Positions 17,127-26,132 of a DNA stretch of 64,000 nucleotides are shown piece after piece (the stretch's first letter is position 1; every line of letters begins with the position of its first letter). Source of the stretch: Sphingomonas sp. PP-CE-1G-424 (GTDB lineage: Bacteria; Pseudomonadota; Alphaproteobacteria; Sphingomonadales; Sphingomonadaceae). The stretch is taken from positions 682,001-746,000 of the forward strand of contig NZ_SLXW01000001.1 in the NCBI RefSeq assembly GCF_004341085.1. Reading direction: 5' to 3'. Made by a program: the position numbers and the translations under genes. The notes beneath the pieces are model-generated. The model did not search any database, was not told where the DNA came from, and saw only the letters and a program-made list of their open reading frames with translations.

Positions 17127-17209
17127 CCGTCATCCTGACGAAAGTCAGGACCCAGGATACCACCCACCCCGATCGTGGCTCTGGATCCTGACTTTCGTCG
17201 GGATGACGG
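17127..17209. repeat. second copy of the 6760-type REPIN
   Basis: Arms at 17127-17157 and 17179-17209 match the arms at 6760-6844 with a few substitutions, and again each contains the ATCCTGAC-GAAA-GTCAGGAT hairpin or a close variant. It lies between the convergent crbR and crbS genes, where it may also act as a terminator. Confidence 0.82.
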
Positions 17210-17225
17210 CGTGTGTCCGCGGCTT

Positions 17226-17353
17226 GATCCTCCCCCGCCAGGGGGAGGTGGCGCCAAAGGCGACGGAGGGGAGGAAGCCGCAACAGCAGTTCTCCCTTTC
17301 CTCCCCCTCCGTCAGGCAAACGCCTGCCACCCCCCCCTGGCGGGGGAGGATCG
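17226..17353. repeat. second inverted-repeat family between crbR and crbS
   Basis: GATCCTCCCCCGCCAGGGGG at the left end (from 17226) is repeated in inverse orientation at the right end (to about 17353), with shorter GGAGGGGAGG and CCTCCCCCTCC arms inside. The sequence differs from the 6760-type element, so it is a separate repeat family. Confidence 0.75.
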
Positions 17354-17360
17354 AGAAGCC

Positions 17361-20300
17361 TCAACTTCCCAGAGCCGCCGCAGCAGACGCATCCTCGATA
17401 AACCGCCACAAATCCGCCGGTACCACCGGCTTCGTCAGCACCACCAGCCCCACACACCGCGGATCGTCAGCAACCGCACGATCCGCGGTCACCAGCGCAA
17501 TCGCCGGCGCCGGCACCATCGCCCGCAGCCGTGCCACGACATCCAGTCCGTCCTCCACCTCGTCCAGATGAAAGTCGACGAGCGCCACGTCCGGCTCCTC
17601 GTCCGCCGCCAGTTCCATCGCCTCGGCAACCGTCGCCGCCAGCAACGGCACGCACCGCCGCGCCCGCAACGCCGCATCGAGCGCCGCCAGAATCGTCGCA
17701 TCATTATCGAGACACAGCACCCGCAACCCCGGCACCAGCGCACGCGTCGCCAAGGGCGCCGGCAACGCCACGTCCAACCCGGCCGGCGCAAGCGGCACGC
17801 GCACCGCAAACGTCGTCCCCCGCCCCAAGTCCGACCGCAGCTCCACCGCCGACCCGAGCAATCGCGCGATACGCCGGACGATCGCCAGTCCGAGCCCGAC
17901 GCCGCCCCCCGCGCTCCCCTTGCTCTCCAGACGCTCGAACTCCTCGAAGATCCGCTCGCGGTCCGCCGCCGCGATCCCCGGCCCGTTGTCGCGCACCTCG
18001 ATCAGCACATCGCCACCCCTGCGCCGCGCTCCGATCCAGATCCGCCCATCCGCCGAATAGCGCACCGCGTTCGACAGGAAATTTTGCAAGATCGACCGCA
18101 GCAGCGACCGATCCGTCGCCACGCTGAACGCCCCCGGGTGTGCCGCCAGCACCAGCCCCCGCTCGCCCGCCAGCGGCCGGAACTGCACCGCCAGCTCCTC
18201 GATCAACGCCCCCAGCGCAAACCGCTCGACCTTCGGCACGACGCCCCCCGCATCGAGCCGCGACACGTCGAGCAGCGCACGCAGCAACGTGTCCGCCGAC
18301 CCGATCGCGCCATCGATCGCGCGCACCAGGTCCGCCTGATGCGGCGCCCTGTCCTCGGCAAGCGCCGCACAGAATAGCCGCGCCGCATGCAACGGCTGCA
18401 ACAGATCGTGGCTCGCCGCCGCCAGGAACCGCGTCTTGTCCCGCGTCGCGGTCTCGGCAATCGCGCGCGCCTCGCCCAGCATGTGGTTCGACCGCGCCAG
18501 ATCCTGCGTCCGTGCCGCCACCCGCGCCTCGAGATCGGCCTGCGCCTCCTTCTCCGCGGTGATGTCGGTGAAACTCTGGACGTACCCGCCGCCCGGCATC
18601 GGCCGCCCGACCATCTTGATCCATCGCCCCGACGGCCGCTGCCGCTCGAAACTGTGCGGCGTCCCGCGCGCGAGGTGCGCCACCCGCCGCCCGACATGCG
18701 CCGCGATATCGCCCGCGATGCCTTCGCGCTCGGCATTGTAGCGGATCAGGTCCGCGATCGAGCGCCCGACGACGACATAGCCCTCGGGATACTCGAACAT
18801 CTCGACATAGCGCGGATTCCACGCGACAAGCCGCAGGTCCGCGTCGATCACGCTGACACCCGGATCGATCGTCTCCAGCGTTGCCGACAACAGCGTGCGC
18901 GAGAATCGCAGCGAGCGGCCGCGCTGGTCGAGCAGGCGGACCACGTCGCTGACGTCGATCGCCGACCCGGCAATGCTCGACGCGACGATCTTGCGCGCCG
19001 ACGGAGCGCCGATCACGCCCGCGATCAACCGCTCGGCGGTGCGCGCGGCGGGGCCGTCGATCGGCGCGCGCGGATCGGCGGACACCAGATCCAGCGCCAG
19101 CGCCTCGGTATCGCCGACGAACCTGGCCACGAGCGACTTCAACTCGCCCAGCGTCGTGACGTGATCGAGCGCGCTGTTGCCGCGCTGGCGTTCGCGGACG
19201 TGCAAACCCGCCATCAGCGCGACGTTGACGCCGAGGCTCCACACCGTGCCGTTGACCAAAGGCGAGCCGATCCGCCAGCCGAGCAACGCATCGGGATCGA
19301 GCCAGCCCCGCGTGAACTGCGCCAGTGCCGGGCCGACGCCTTCGCCGATCGACGGCAGCAACAGGCAGTAGATCCAGACGATCACGCCCCCGACCAGCCC
19401 CGCGCGCGCGGCGGTGTGGTTGGCGAAATTCCACCCAACCGTCGCGATCAGCGCAGGCGCGAACTGCGCAACGCCGGCAAATGCGATCAGCCCGATCGAC
19501 GCGAGCGGCAGGTCGGCGCCGAGACTCCGTCCATACACCAGCGCGACAGCGACGATCGCGGCGATGATGAGGCGCCGCACGCGCAGCATCCGCCGCCCGA
19601 GCTCGCCCTCGCCCGCCTCGCCGTGCCGCCGGAGCAGCAGCGGCGCGAGCAGATCATTGGTCGCCATCGTCGACAGCGCGATCGTCTCGACCACCACCAT
19701 CGCCGTCGCCGCCGAGAACCCACCGAGGAACGCGAGCAACGCAACGACGTGCTGACCCTGCTGCAACGGCACCGCGAGCACGTAGAGATCGGGCTCGGCA
19801 TCGCCCGGCAACAGCGTCATGCCCGCAAGCGCCAGCGGCAGCACGAGCAGCGAGATCACCACCATGTACGCGATGAACGGCCCGCGCGCTCGGGCGACCG
19901 CGTCGGGCCCCCGCGCCTCGATCACCCCGACATAGAATTGCCGCGGCAGACACAGGATCGCCAACGCCGACAACACCGTCCGCACCCAGAAATCCGACGA
20001 CAGCGCCCCCCAGGTAAAGCCCGCCCGGAGCCGCGCCAGTGACGGCGCCAGCGTTGCTGCCGGTACCTCGACGAGCAACGCCATCGTGACCACGCCGAGC
20101 ACGACGAAACATAGCAGCTTGATCAGCGATTCCGCCGCGATCGCCGCGATCACGCCGGGATTGCGCCCTGCGACTTCATAGCGCCGCGCGCCAAAGACGA
20201 TCGCGAACACCGCCAGCAGCAGCGCGACGAACGTGCCGACTTCCGCCGAACTGCCGACGCCCGCGATCGCGCCGAAACTCAGCGTCACCGACCGCAACTG

Positions 20301-20675
20301 GAGCGCGATATACGGCACCGACGCGAGCAAGGCCGTGCCCGCGACGATCGCCGCGGTACTCCGACTGCGCCCGTAGCGCGCCGAGATGAAGTCCGCGATC
20401 GAACTCGATCCCTCGTCGCGCGCGAGCTTCACCAGCCGCGCGAGAAACTTCGGCGCGAGCAGGAACACCAACGCCGGCCCGAGATAGATGGCGAGGTAAT
20501 CCCACCCACGGGTGGCGGCGGTGCCGACCCCGCCGAAGAACGTCCAGCTGCTGCAATAGACCGCGAGCGACAGCGGATAGGCGATCCGCCCGAGCCGCTG
20601 CGACAGGCCTCGCCGATCGACCACCCAGGCGATGCCGAACAACACCGCGCAATAGGCGATGATCGCAAAGATCAC
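17361..20675 (-). CDS. crbS: sodium/solute symporter-type hybrid sensor histidine kinase, CrbS-like
   Basis: A membrane sensor that combines a transporter fold with a kinase. The 1104-residue product has a PutP-like SSS domain with about 13 helices (residues about 1-480) and a PAS domain near 600-700. It then has a short coiled coil, a HisKA domain (SHDLLQPLHAARL, His756), an HATPase domain (NFLSNAVRYS, DNGPGIA, GVGLGLAIVRRI) and a C-terminal receiver (Asp1034 in VALVDFHLD). The start is a GTG; no other start codon was found upstream in frame. It converges on the CrbR-like gene, with which it probably forms an acetate-responsive system. It could alternatively act in a CbrA/ErcS-type pathway. 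Confidence 0.88.
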   Translation of the reverse strand: MIFAIIAYCAVLFGIAWVVDRRGLSQRLGRIAYPLSLAVYCSSWTFFGGVGTAATRGWDYLAIYLGPALVFLLAPKFLARLVKLARDEGSSSIADFISARYGRSRSTAAIVAGTALLASVPYIALQLRSVTLSFGAIAGVGSSAEVGTFVALLLAVFAIVFGARRYEVAGRNPGVIAAIAAESLIKLLCFVVLGVVTMALLVEVPAATLAPSLARLRAGFTWGALSSDFWVRTVLSALAILCLPRQFYVGVIEARGPDAVARARGPFIAYMVVISLLVLPLALAGMTLLPGDAEPDLYVLAVPLQQGQHVVALLAFLGGFSAATAMVVVETIALSTMATNDLLAPLLLRRHGEAGEGELGRRMLRVRRLIIAAIVAVALVYGRSLGADLPLASIGLIAFAGVAQFAPALIATVGWNFANHTAARAGLVGGVIVWIYCLLLPSIGEGVGPALAQFTRGWLDPDALLGWRIGSPLVNGTVWSLGVNVALMAGLHVRERQRGNSALDHVTTLGELKSLVARFVGDTEALALDLVSADPRAPIDGPAARTAERLIAGVIGAPSARKIVASSIAGSAIDVSDVVRLLDQRGRSLRFSRTLLSATLETIDPGVSVIDADLRLVAWNPRYVEMFEYPEGYVVVGRSIADLIRYNAEREGIAGDIAAHVGRRVAHLARGTPHSFERQRPSGRWIKMVGRPMPGGGYVQSFTDITAEKEAQADLEARVAARTQDLARSNHMLGEARAIAETATRDKTRFLAAASHDLLQPLHAARLFCAALAEDRAPHQADLVRAIDGAIGSADTLLRALLDVSRLDAGGVVPKVERFALGALIEELAVQFRPLAGERGLVLAAHPGAFSVATDRSLLRSILQNFLSNAVRYSADGRIWIGARRRGGDVLIEVRDNGPGIAAADRERIFEEFERLESKGSAGGGVGLGLAIVRRIARLLGSAVELRSDLGRGTTFAVRVPLAPAGLDVALPAPLATRALVPGLRVLCLDNDATILAALDAALRARRCVPLLAATVAEAMELAADEEPDVALVDFHLDEVEDGLDVVARLRAMVPAPAIALVTADRAVADDPRCVGLVVLTKPVVPADLWRFIEDASAAAALGS

Positions 20676-20795
20676 ATTCGGCCCGCTGATGGCCCCACTC
20701 CCGGTCTGCTCGATATCGTCGTGGAAGAATCAGCCTACGCGTTCGCCCTGCTGTTGCAATGCAACGTGACGGCGGGTGCACGCCGGCCGGCGGTC

Positions 20796-21431
20796 CTACG
20801 GTCGCACGATCGTCGCCGTCGAATAGGCCGAGAGCGTCCGCCATCCCAGGCGTTCGTACAGCACACGCCCCGCTTCGGTCGCGACCAGCAGTTCGGGCGT
20901 ACCGGGATAATGCCGCGCACCCTGAAGCGCCGCCATCACCGCGCGGCCCAATCCCTGCCGACGATGCGCGGGCGCGGTCGCGATCCGGTCATAGACGAAG
21001 GCGTTCGGTGTTTCGCCCGCGTAGCCGCTTGCCACCAGACTACCGTCCTCCGCCACTATCCGCACCGCAATCACCGCATCGTTGCGGACGACGTCGATTG
21101 AGCCCTCGACCGAAGCGGCCTCGAAGCGCGCGCCGCTGCTCTGCATGAAGAAATGGCCGCCTTCGACCTCCCAGCCGCCGGGGAGGATCAATCGGAGTTG
21201 GTCGGCCTCTCCGCACAGCTTCAGCAAGTAGCGGGGATCCTGAAGACCACGGGCAAGCGCTGGCAATCCCGGCCCGATCGTCGGAAACACCCAGCGGCTG
21301 ATCTCCGCCTCGGTCCCGGTATCGACACGAAAACCGCCCTGGTCGGCAACCGGCTGCGGTACCCCGCGCGCCAGCGATCGACCGCAAAGCCACGCATATA
21401 CAATGTCGGGATCGACGCCTTTGGTGTTCAT
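20796..21431 (-). CDS. GNAT family N-acetyltransferase
   Basis: The 211-residue product carries a GNAT fold in its C-terminal half: ASGYAGETPNAFVYDRIATAPAHRRQGLGRAVMAAL contains the acetyl-CoA-binding Q/RxxGxG/A signature (RRQGLG), followed by LLVATEAGRVLYERLGW, the usual final strand-helix block. The N-terminal 90 residues are specific to this subgroup. The start is the ATG giving MNTKGVDPD; an upstream ATG would add 22 residues. The substrate is unknown. It lies between the crbS-like gene and fliC on the same strand, without visible functional link. Confidence 0.83.
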   Translation of the reverse strand: MNTKGVDPDIVYAWLCGRSLARGVPQPVADQGGFRVDTGTEAEISRWVFPTIGPGLPALARGLQDPRYLLKLCGEADQLRLILPGGWEVEGGHFFMQSSGARFEAASVEGSIDVVRNDAVIAVRIVAEDGSLVASGYAGETPNAFVYDRIATAPAHRRQGLGRAVMAALQGARHYPGTPELLVATEAGRVLYERLGWRTLSAYSTATIVRP

Positions 21432-21526
21432 CGTCACTCGCGTTGCAACAGGTGCACGCCGGTATCGAAGGCGGACGACCGTCTGACAAGACGTCACACT
21501 CTATACAGGCGCCGACGGCGAACGCC

Positions 21527-21558
21527 GCAAAACCCCGGCGGCCGAAGCCACCGGGGTT
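21527..21558 (-). terminator. rho-independent terminator of fliC
   Basis: On the minus strand a 12-base stem (AACCCCGGTGGC with its partner, one G-T pair) closes a TTCG tetraloop and is followed by TTTT. It lies about 80 bases after the fliC stop, as expected for a strongly expressed single-gene unit. Confidence 0.92.
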
Positions 21559-21635
21559 CTGTCCGTCCGCATCGGCGGACGGGTCCGATCGGCACCGACA
21601 CCCTTTTGGGGGGGCGGTGCCGGTGCCGTTTCGGA

Positions 21636-22457
21636 TTACTGAAGCAGCTTCAGGACGCTCTGCTGGCTCTGGTTGGCCTGGCTCAGCATCGCGGTCGATG
21701 CCTGGCTCAGGATCTGTGCCTTGGCGAGGGCGGTCGTCTCCGACGAGAAGTCGGTGTCTTCGATCCGGCTCTTTGCGTCCGACAGGTTGGTCGAGTTCGA
21801 GGTCAGGTTGTTGACCGCCGACTGCAGCTGGTTCTGCGCCGCACCGAGGTTCGCACGACGGTTCGAGACGTTCGAGATCGCCGTGTCGTAGTCGGACAGC
21901 GTGCCGGCCGAACCGGTTGCCGTCACGACCGTGCCGAGGCCCGTGCCCGCAGCCTTGAGGTCGCCGCCGAGCGCGAGATCGATCGCGTCGGTCGAGTTCG
22001 CGCCGGCCTGGATCTTCACCGTGCCGCCGGTACCCGCCGAGCCGTCGAACAGCGCCACGCCGTTGAACTTGGTGTTCGTCAGGACGTTGGTGATCTGCGT
22101 CGACAGCGCGTCCTGCTCGGCCTTGATGTTCAGGATGTCGCTGGCCGAATACGTGCCGTTGCCCTTCTGGACTTCGAGTTCGCGCATACGCTGCAGGTTG
22201 TTGGTGACCTCGTCGAGCGCGCCTTCAGCGGTCTGCGCCATCGAGATGCCGTCATTGGCGTTGCGGATGCCCTGGTTCATGCCCTTGATCTGCGACGTCA
22301 TCGACGTCTTGATCGCCATGCCGGCTGCGTTGTCCTTGGCCGAGTTGATGCTCTTGCCGGTCGACAGGCGCTCCATCGAGGTCGACAGTGCCATGCTGGC
22401 TGCGTTCGAAGCGTTCGCGGCGCGCATGGCCGAGATGTTGGTACCGATGACAGTCAT
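21636..22457 (-). CDS. fliC: flagellin FliC
   Basis: Flagellin is the filament subunit exported through the flagellar type III system. The 273-residue product has the conserved D0/D1 ends: TVIGTNISAMRAANASNAAS ... STGKSINSAKDNAAGMAI at the N-terminus and ANLGAAQNQLQSAVNNLTS ... AKAQILSQASTAMLSQANQ ... LKLLQ at the C-terminus. The surface-exposed D2/D3 region is very short. The ATG has GGAG 9 bases upstream. It is transcribed alone and divergently from flbD, from a sigma-28 promoter at 22528-22554. Confidence 0.98.
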   Translation of the reverse strand: MTVIGTNISAMRAANASNAASMALSTSMERLSTGKSINSAKDNAAGMAIKTSMTSQIKGMNQGIRNANDGISMAQTAEGALDEVTNNLQRMRELEVQKGNGTYSASDILNIKAEQDALSTQITNVLTNTKFNGVALFDGSAGTGGTVKIQAGANSTDAIDLALGGDLKAAGTGLGTVVTATGSAGTLSDYDTAISNVSNRRANLGAAQNQLQSAVNNLTSNSTNLSDAKSRIEDTDFSSETTALAKAQILSQASTAMLSQANQSQQSVLKLLQ

Positions 22458-22772
22458 TGCGAAATCTCCGTAAATTTTCAGACGATCCGCGCCGCCCCCG
22501 TGGCGAAGTGCCGATCTATCGAAATGAGTAACGGCCGGGTCCGCGCGGGCTTTAGAAAAAAAATCGCGCCGGAAATTACAGCGGGATCGAATCGGCAAAT
22601 CACGCCGTCCCGACCGCCGTCCGCCCAAGTCTTCTACGCGGGCGCACGCGCGCGAACGCGATCGCACGTGTCCGCGCAGCCACGCCCGGAAATATTCTGC
22701 CGGCAGGCGGCAGCATTTAACCAGTAGTTTACCAGCAATGCGGCATTCCCCGACTCGTCCAAGGGGAACACC
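22458..22772. other. fliC-flbD divergent intergenic region
   Basis: This 315-base gap holds the sigma-28 promoter of fliC (22528-22554), an A/T-rich run near 22552-22563, and a CTGCCGGCAG palindrome with a nearby GGCGGCAG (22697-22713). The palindrome resembles the CGGCA half-sites upstream of flgB, so it may be a site for FlbD at its own promoter. An open frame that extends fliC upstream to 22667 crosses the promoter and is not used. Confidence 0.6.
22528..22554 (-). promoter_or_regulatory. sigma-28 (FliA) promoter of fliC
   Basis: On the minus strand TAAAGCCC is followed after 11 bases by GCCGTTAC, close to the FliA consensus TAAAGTTT-N11-GCCGATAA. The last 13 bases (CCCGGCCGTTACT) are identical to those of the fliD promoter at 37204-37230, with identical spacing from TAAAG. 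The predicted transcript starts near 22521. Confidence 0.88.
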
Positions 22773-24098
22773 ATGCGATCGATTTTTCCATCAGCCGCAG
22801 TCACTTCGCGAAAATATGCGCTGGTCTCGTCGCTGCGCGCGCAGGGCTTCGGCGTGGGCTCGTTCGAAACCGGCCAGCCCGGCGCGAACGACCTGTTCCT
22901 GGTGGCGGATGGCGAGGGCATCACCGCCCCTGCCCGTACCGTGGTGATCGGCTGCGAGGGACGCCAGGTGACGCCGTCGCGCGACGGCACGCCGGCCCGG
23001 ATCAGCTTCACCGCCGAGGACGCCGCAGTCGGCAACGGCTTCGCGCGCGCGCTGATCGGTGGGCCCGAGATGCCGACCGCCGCCGACCCCGAATCACTCG
23101 CGCTGCTCGCCTTGGCGGAGCGCGTCGCCGCCGCCGACATCACCGTGCTGATCAACGGCCCGACCGGCACCGGCAAGGAGGTGCTCGCCCGCGCGATCCA
23201 CAACGGCTCCGCCCGCAAGGACAAGCCGTTCATCGCGATCAACTGCGCCGCGCTCCCCGAATCGATGCTCGAGGCGCTGCTGTTCGGTCACCAGAAGGGC
23301 GCGTTCACCGGCGCGTCGAGCGGTGGCGACGGGTTCTTCCGCGCCGCCAATGGCGGCACGATCTTGTTGGACGAAATCGCCGAGATGCCGCTCCAGCTGC
23401 AGGCCAAGCTGCTGCGCGTGTTGCAGGAGCGCGAGGTCGTGCCGCTCGGCGCGTCGGTACCGCAGCCGATCGACGTGCGCGTCATCGCCTGTGCCAACCG
23501 CGATCTCCACGCCGAAGTCGCCGCCGGCCGGTTCCGCGCCGATCTCTATTACCGTCTCGCGGTGTTCCCGCTCGCGACCAAGCCGCTCGCCGACCGTCCG
23601 CATGACATCCCGGCGCTCGCCGCCACGCTGATCCTGCGCCACGCCGGCAACCGCACGCTCATTCCCTGGCCGAGCCACGCCGCGATCGAACAGCTGATGC
23701 ACCATGACTGGCCCGGCAACGTCCGCGAGCTCGAGAACGTGATCCAGCGCGCGTTGCTGTTCTGCGGCGGCGACACGATCGAGGCGAACCACATCGTGTT
23801 CGATCGTCCGGTGTCGCTGACCTTCCAGCGCAGCGTGCCGATGGCGTCGATCATCCCCGCCGCGGCCGTCGCACCGGCCGAGCCCGAAACCCGGGGCAGC
23901 CCCGACACCCTGGGCAACATCGTCCAGATGAGCGAGTTCGCCGCGATCCGCGAGACGCTCAAGGCGTGCAACGGCAGCCGGATCGAGACCGCCAAGCGTC
24001 TCGGCATCTCCGAACGCACGCTGCGCTATCGCCTCGCCAAGGCGCGCGAGCAGGGCGACGACATCGGCAGCGTCCATAACTGGGCGGCCTCGGCATGA
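22773..24098 (+). CDS. flbD: sigma-54-dependent flagellar activator, FlbD/FleQ-like
   Basis: An enhancer-binding AAA+ protein that opens sigma-54 promoters. The 441-residue product has the central domain with Walker A GPTGTGKEV (Gly129-Lys135), the sigma-54 contact loop GAFTGA (176-181), Walker B GGTILLDEIAEMP, the arginine-finger region FRADLYYRLAVFPL, and a Fis-type helix-turn-helix at the end (NGSRIETAKRLGISERTLRYRLAKA). The first 90 residues show no obvious phosphorylatable receiver. The ATG follows AAGGGG. Its stop overlaps fliE by 4 bases. It probably controls the four sigma-54 promoters in this window. Confidence 0.92.
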   Translation: MRSIFPSAAVTSRKYALVSSLRAQGFGVGSFETGQPGANDLFLVADGEGITAPARTVVIGCEGRQVTPSRDGTPARISFTAEDAAVGNGFARALIGGPEMPTAADPESLALLALAERVAAADITVLINGPTGTGKEVLARAIHNGSARKDKPFIAINCAALPESMLEALLFGHQKGAFTGASSGGDGFFRAANGGTILLDEIAEMPLQLQAKLLRVLQEREVVPLGASVPQPIDVRVIACANRDLHAEVAAGRFRADLYYRLAVFPLATKPLADRPHDIPALAATLILRHAGNRTLIPWPSHAAIEQLMHHDWPGNVRELENVIQRALLFCGGDTIEANHIVFDRPVSLTFQRSVPMASIIPAAAVAPAEPETRGSPDTLGNIVQMSEFAAIRETLKACNGSRIETAKRLGISERTLRYRLAKAREQGDDIGSVHNWAASA

Positions 24099-24457
24099 GC
24101 GGCGTCTCGGGCATTGGTGGCGGCGCGATGAGCGTCGACCGCGTGATGGCGCTGCGCTCGCAGATCCTCGAACGCAACCAGGCGCTGTCGCGTGCCGGCG
24201 CCACCGGCAACGCCGCGCCGACCGAAGCGGTCAAGCCGGTCAGCTTCGTCGACACGATGGAATCGGCGCTCAAAAGCGTCAACGAAGGCCAGACCCAGGC
24301 CGCCAAGGTCAGCGAAAGCTATGAGCGCGGCGAGACGGTCGACATCGCGAAAGTGATGCTCGCCCGCCAGCAGGCATCGGTCGGTTTCGAGGCGACGTTG
24401 CAGGTCCGCAACAAGCTGCTGTCCGCCTACAAGGATATCATGAGCATGCCGGTCTGA
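24095..24457 (+). CDS. fliE: flagellar hook-basal body protein FliE
   Basis: FliE joins the MS ring to the rod and is the first substrate of the export apparatus. The 120-residue product ends with the FliE signature: SFVDTMESALKSVNEGQTQAA, then VDIAKVMLARQQASVGFEATLQVRNKLLSAYKDIMSMPV. An Ala/Gly-rich N-terminus of about 50 residues is variable in this family. It overlaps flbD by 4 bases and precedes fliF by 1 base. Confidence 0.95.
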   Translation: MSGVSGIGGGAMSVDRVMALRSQILERNQALSRAGATGNAAPTEAVKPVSFVDTMESALKSVNEGQTQAAKVSESYERGETVDIAKVMLARQQASVGFEATLQVRNKLLSAYKDIMSMPV

Positions 24458-24458
24458 C

Positions 24459-26132
24459 ATGAGCACCGCACTCATCCCATCGCCCGGCGGCACAGAACGG
24501 TTCGCCAACCCTCTCCAGCAGATCAAGAGCGCGTTCGCGCAGCCGGCGGTCCGCCGTTCGCTGCCGATGGCGCTGATGGTCGGACTCATCGCGGCCGCCG
24601 CGCTTGCGTGGATGAGCCTGTCGACGCCGACGCAGAAGACGCTCTTCAGCGGCTTGCCCGATTCGGACAAGGCCGCGGTGACCTCCGCGCTGACCACCGC
24701 CAACATCAAGAGCCATATCGACGACGGTACCGGCGCGCTGACGGTGTCCGAAGAGGACTATAGCCGCGCGAAAATGCTGCTCGCCGGCCAGGGCCTGCCC
24801 AAGGCCGCGCCCGGCGGTTATGCGATCCTCGACCAGTTGCCGATGGGCGTCAGCCGCGCGGTCGAAGGCGAACGCCTCCGCCAGGCGCGCGAGTCCGAGC
24901 TCGCCAAGTCAATCGAGGAGATCGATGCGGTCGCCGAAGCGCGCGTGCATCTCGCGATGCCCGAAGCGTCGGTGTTCGTCCGCGACAACGCCGCACCGTC
25001 GGCGTCGGTGATCCTGAAATTGCAGGGCGGCCGCTCGCTGAGCGATGCGCAGGTCAGCTCGATCATCAACCTCGTCGCCTCGTCGGTGCCGGGGATGAAG
25101 CCCGAGGCGGTGACGATCGTCGACCAGATGGGCGCGTTGCTGACCAAGAGCGGTGGCGGCGATGGCGCCGGTGCCGCGAGCGACGCCCGGATCGATATCC
25201 AGCGCCGGATCGAGGACAAGTATCGCACCCAGCTGATCGCGCTGCTGACGCCGCTGGTCGGCGCGGGCAACTTCACCGCCGAGGTCCAGGCCGACGTCAA
25301 TCTCGACGAAAGCCAGGCGACGCGCGAAAGCTACGAGAAGCAGGGCGTATTGCGCGCCGAGACGGGCAACTGGACGGGCAACCAGAAGGAAGGCGCCGCC
25401 GCCGGCCCCGGCGGTATCCCCGGCGCACTCAGCAACACCCCGCCCTCGGCCAGCACCTTGTCGACTCCGCAGGCGCAGAACGGCAACCCCGGTCCCCCGG
25501 TCGCCGGCGGTCCGGCCCCGGATCCGATGAAGCAGTCCGACCAGTATCAGCGCGCCTACGACCTCGGCCGCGAAGTCTCGGTGACGCGCGCCACGCCGGG
25601 CGGGGTCAAGCGCCTGTCGGTCGCCGTGCTCCTCCGCGATCCTGACAAGACCCGCCGCACCGCGATGGAGATCACCCAGATCAGCGATCTCGTTAAGAGC
25701 GCGGTCGGCTTCGATCAGGCGCGCAACGACAACGTCACGGTGATCAGCCGCAAGTTCGCCGGCGCCGACGCGTCCGCGACGAGCGGCCCCGCCTGGTACG
25801 ACAACGCCTGGCTGCCGGTGCTCGCACGCAACGGCACCGCGATCGTCATCGCGCTGCTGGTGCTGCTGCTCGGCGTCCGCCCGATTGCGAAGGCGCTGAT
25901 GAAGAAGCGCGAGGATGCCACGACGCGTCCTGCCTTCGGCCAGCCGATCGGCGAGGTCGATGGCGACGGCGCGCCTGCCGGGATCGGCGTCGCCGCCCCC
26001 GTCAGCCTCGACCAGCTCGAGAACACGCGTGGCTATGACGACCGGATCGGCGCGGTGCGCGGTTTCACCCGCGACAATCCGACCCGCGCCGCGCTGGCGG
26101 TACGCGACATGATCAAGGCGGACGCGAAGTGA
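24459..26132 (+). CDS. fliF: flagellar MS-ring protein FliF
   Basis: FliF forms the inner-membrane MS ring on which the motor and export gate assemble. The 557-residue product has a first transmembrane helix near residues 38-55, the ring-building YscJ-like domain (LFSGLPDSDKAAVTSALT ... PMGVSRAVEGERLRQARESELAKSIEEIDAV, ARVHLAMPEASVFVRDN), and a Pro/Gly-rich loop near 310-350. A second helix (GTAIVIALLVLLLGVRP) and a cytosolic FliG-binding tail follow. Length is typical. The stop overlaps fliG by 4 bases (GTGA). Confidence 0.97.
   Translation: MSTALIPSPGGTERFANPLQQIKSAFAQPAVRRSLPMALMVGLIAAAALAWMSLSTPTQKTLFSGLPDSDKAAVTSALTTANIKSHIDDGTGALTVSEEDYSRAKMLLAGQGLPKAAPGGYAILDQLPMGVSRAVEGERLRQARESELAKSIEEIDAVAEARVHLAMPEASVFVRDNAAPSASVILKLQGGRSLSDAQVSSIINLVASSVPGMKPEAVTIVDQMGALLTKSGGGDGAGAASDARIDIQRRIEDKYRTQLIALLTPLVGAGNFTAEVQADVNLDESQATRESYEKQGVLRAETGNWTGNQKEGAAAGPGGIPGALSNTPPSASTLSTPQAQNGNPGPPVAGGPAPDPMKQSDQYQRAYDLGREVSVTRATPGGVKRLSVAVLLRDPDKTRRTAMEITQISDLVKSAVGFDQARNDNVTVISRKFAGADASATSGPAWYDNAWLPVLARNGTAIVIALLVLLLGVRPIAKALMKKREDATTRPAFGQPIGEVDGDGAPAGIGVAAPVSLDQLENTRGYDDRIGAVRGFTRDNPTRAALAVRDMIKADAK

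Noticed and set aside
18387..20042. 551-codon plus-strand frame opposite the crbS-like gene
   Set aside because: Antisense shadow rich in Arg/Gln/His; the kinase frame has all expected motifs.
22458..22667. Upstream extension of fliC to 22667
   Set aside because: It crosses the sigma-28 promoter; flagellins start with the MTVIGTNISAM-type sequence found at 22457.
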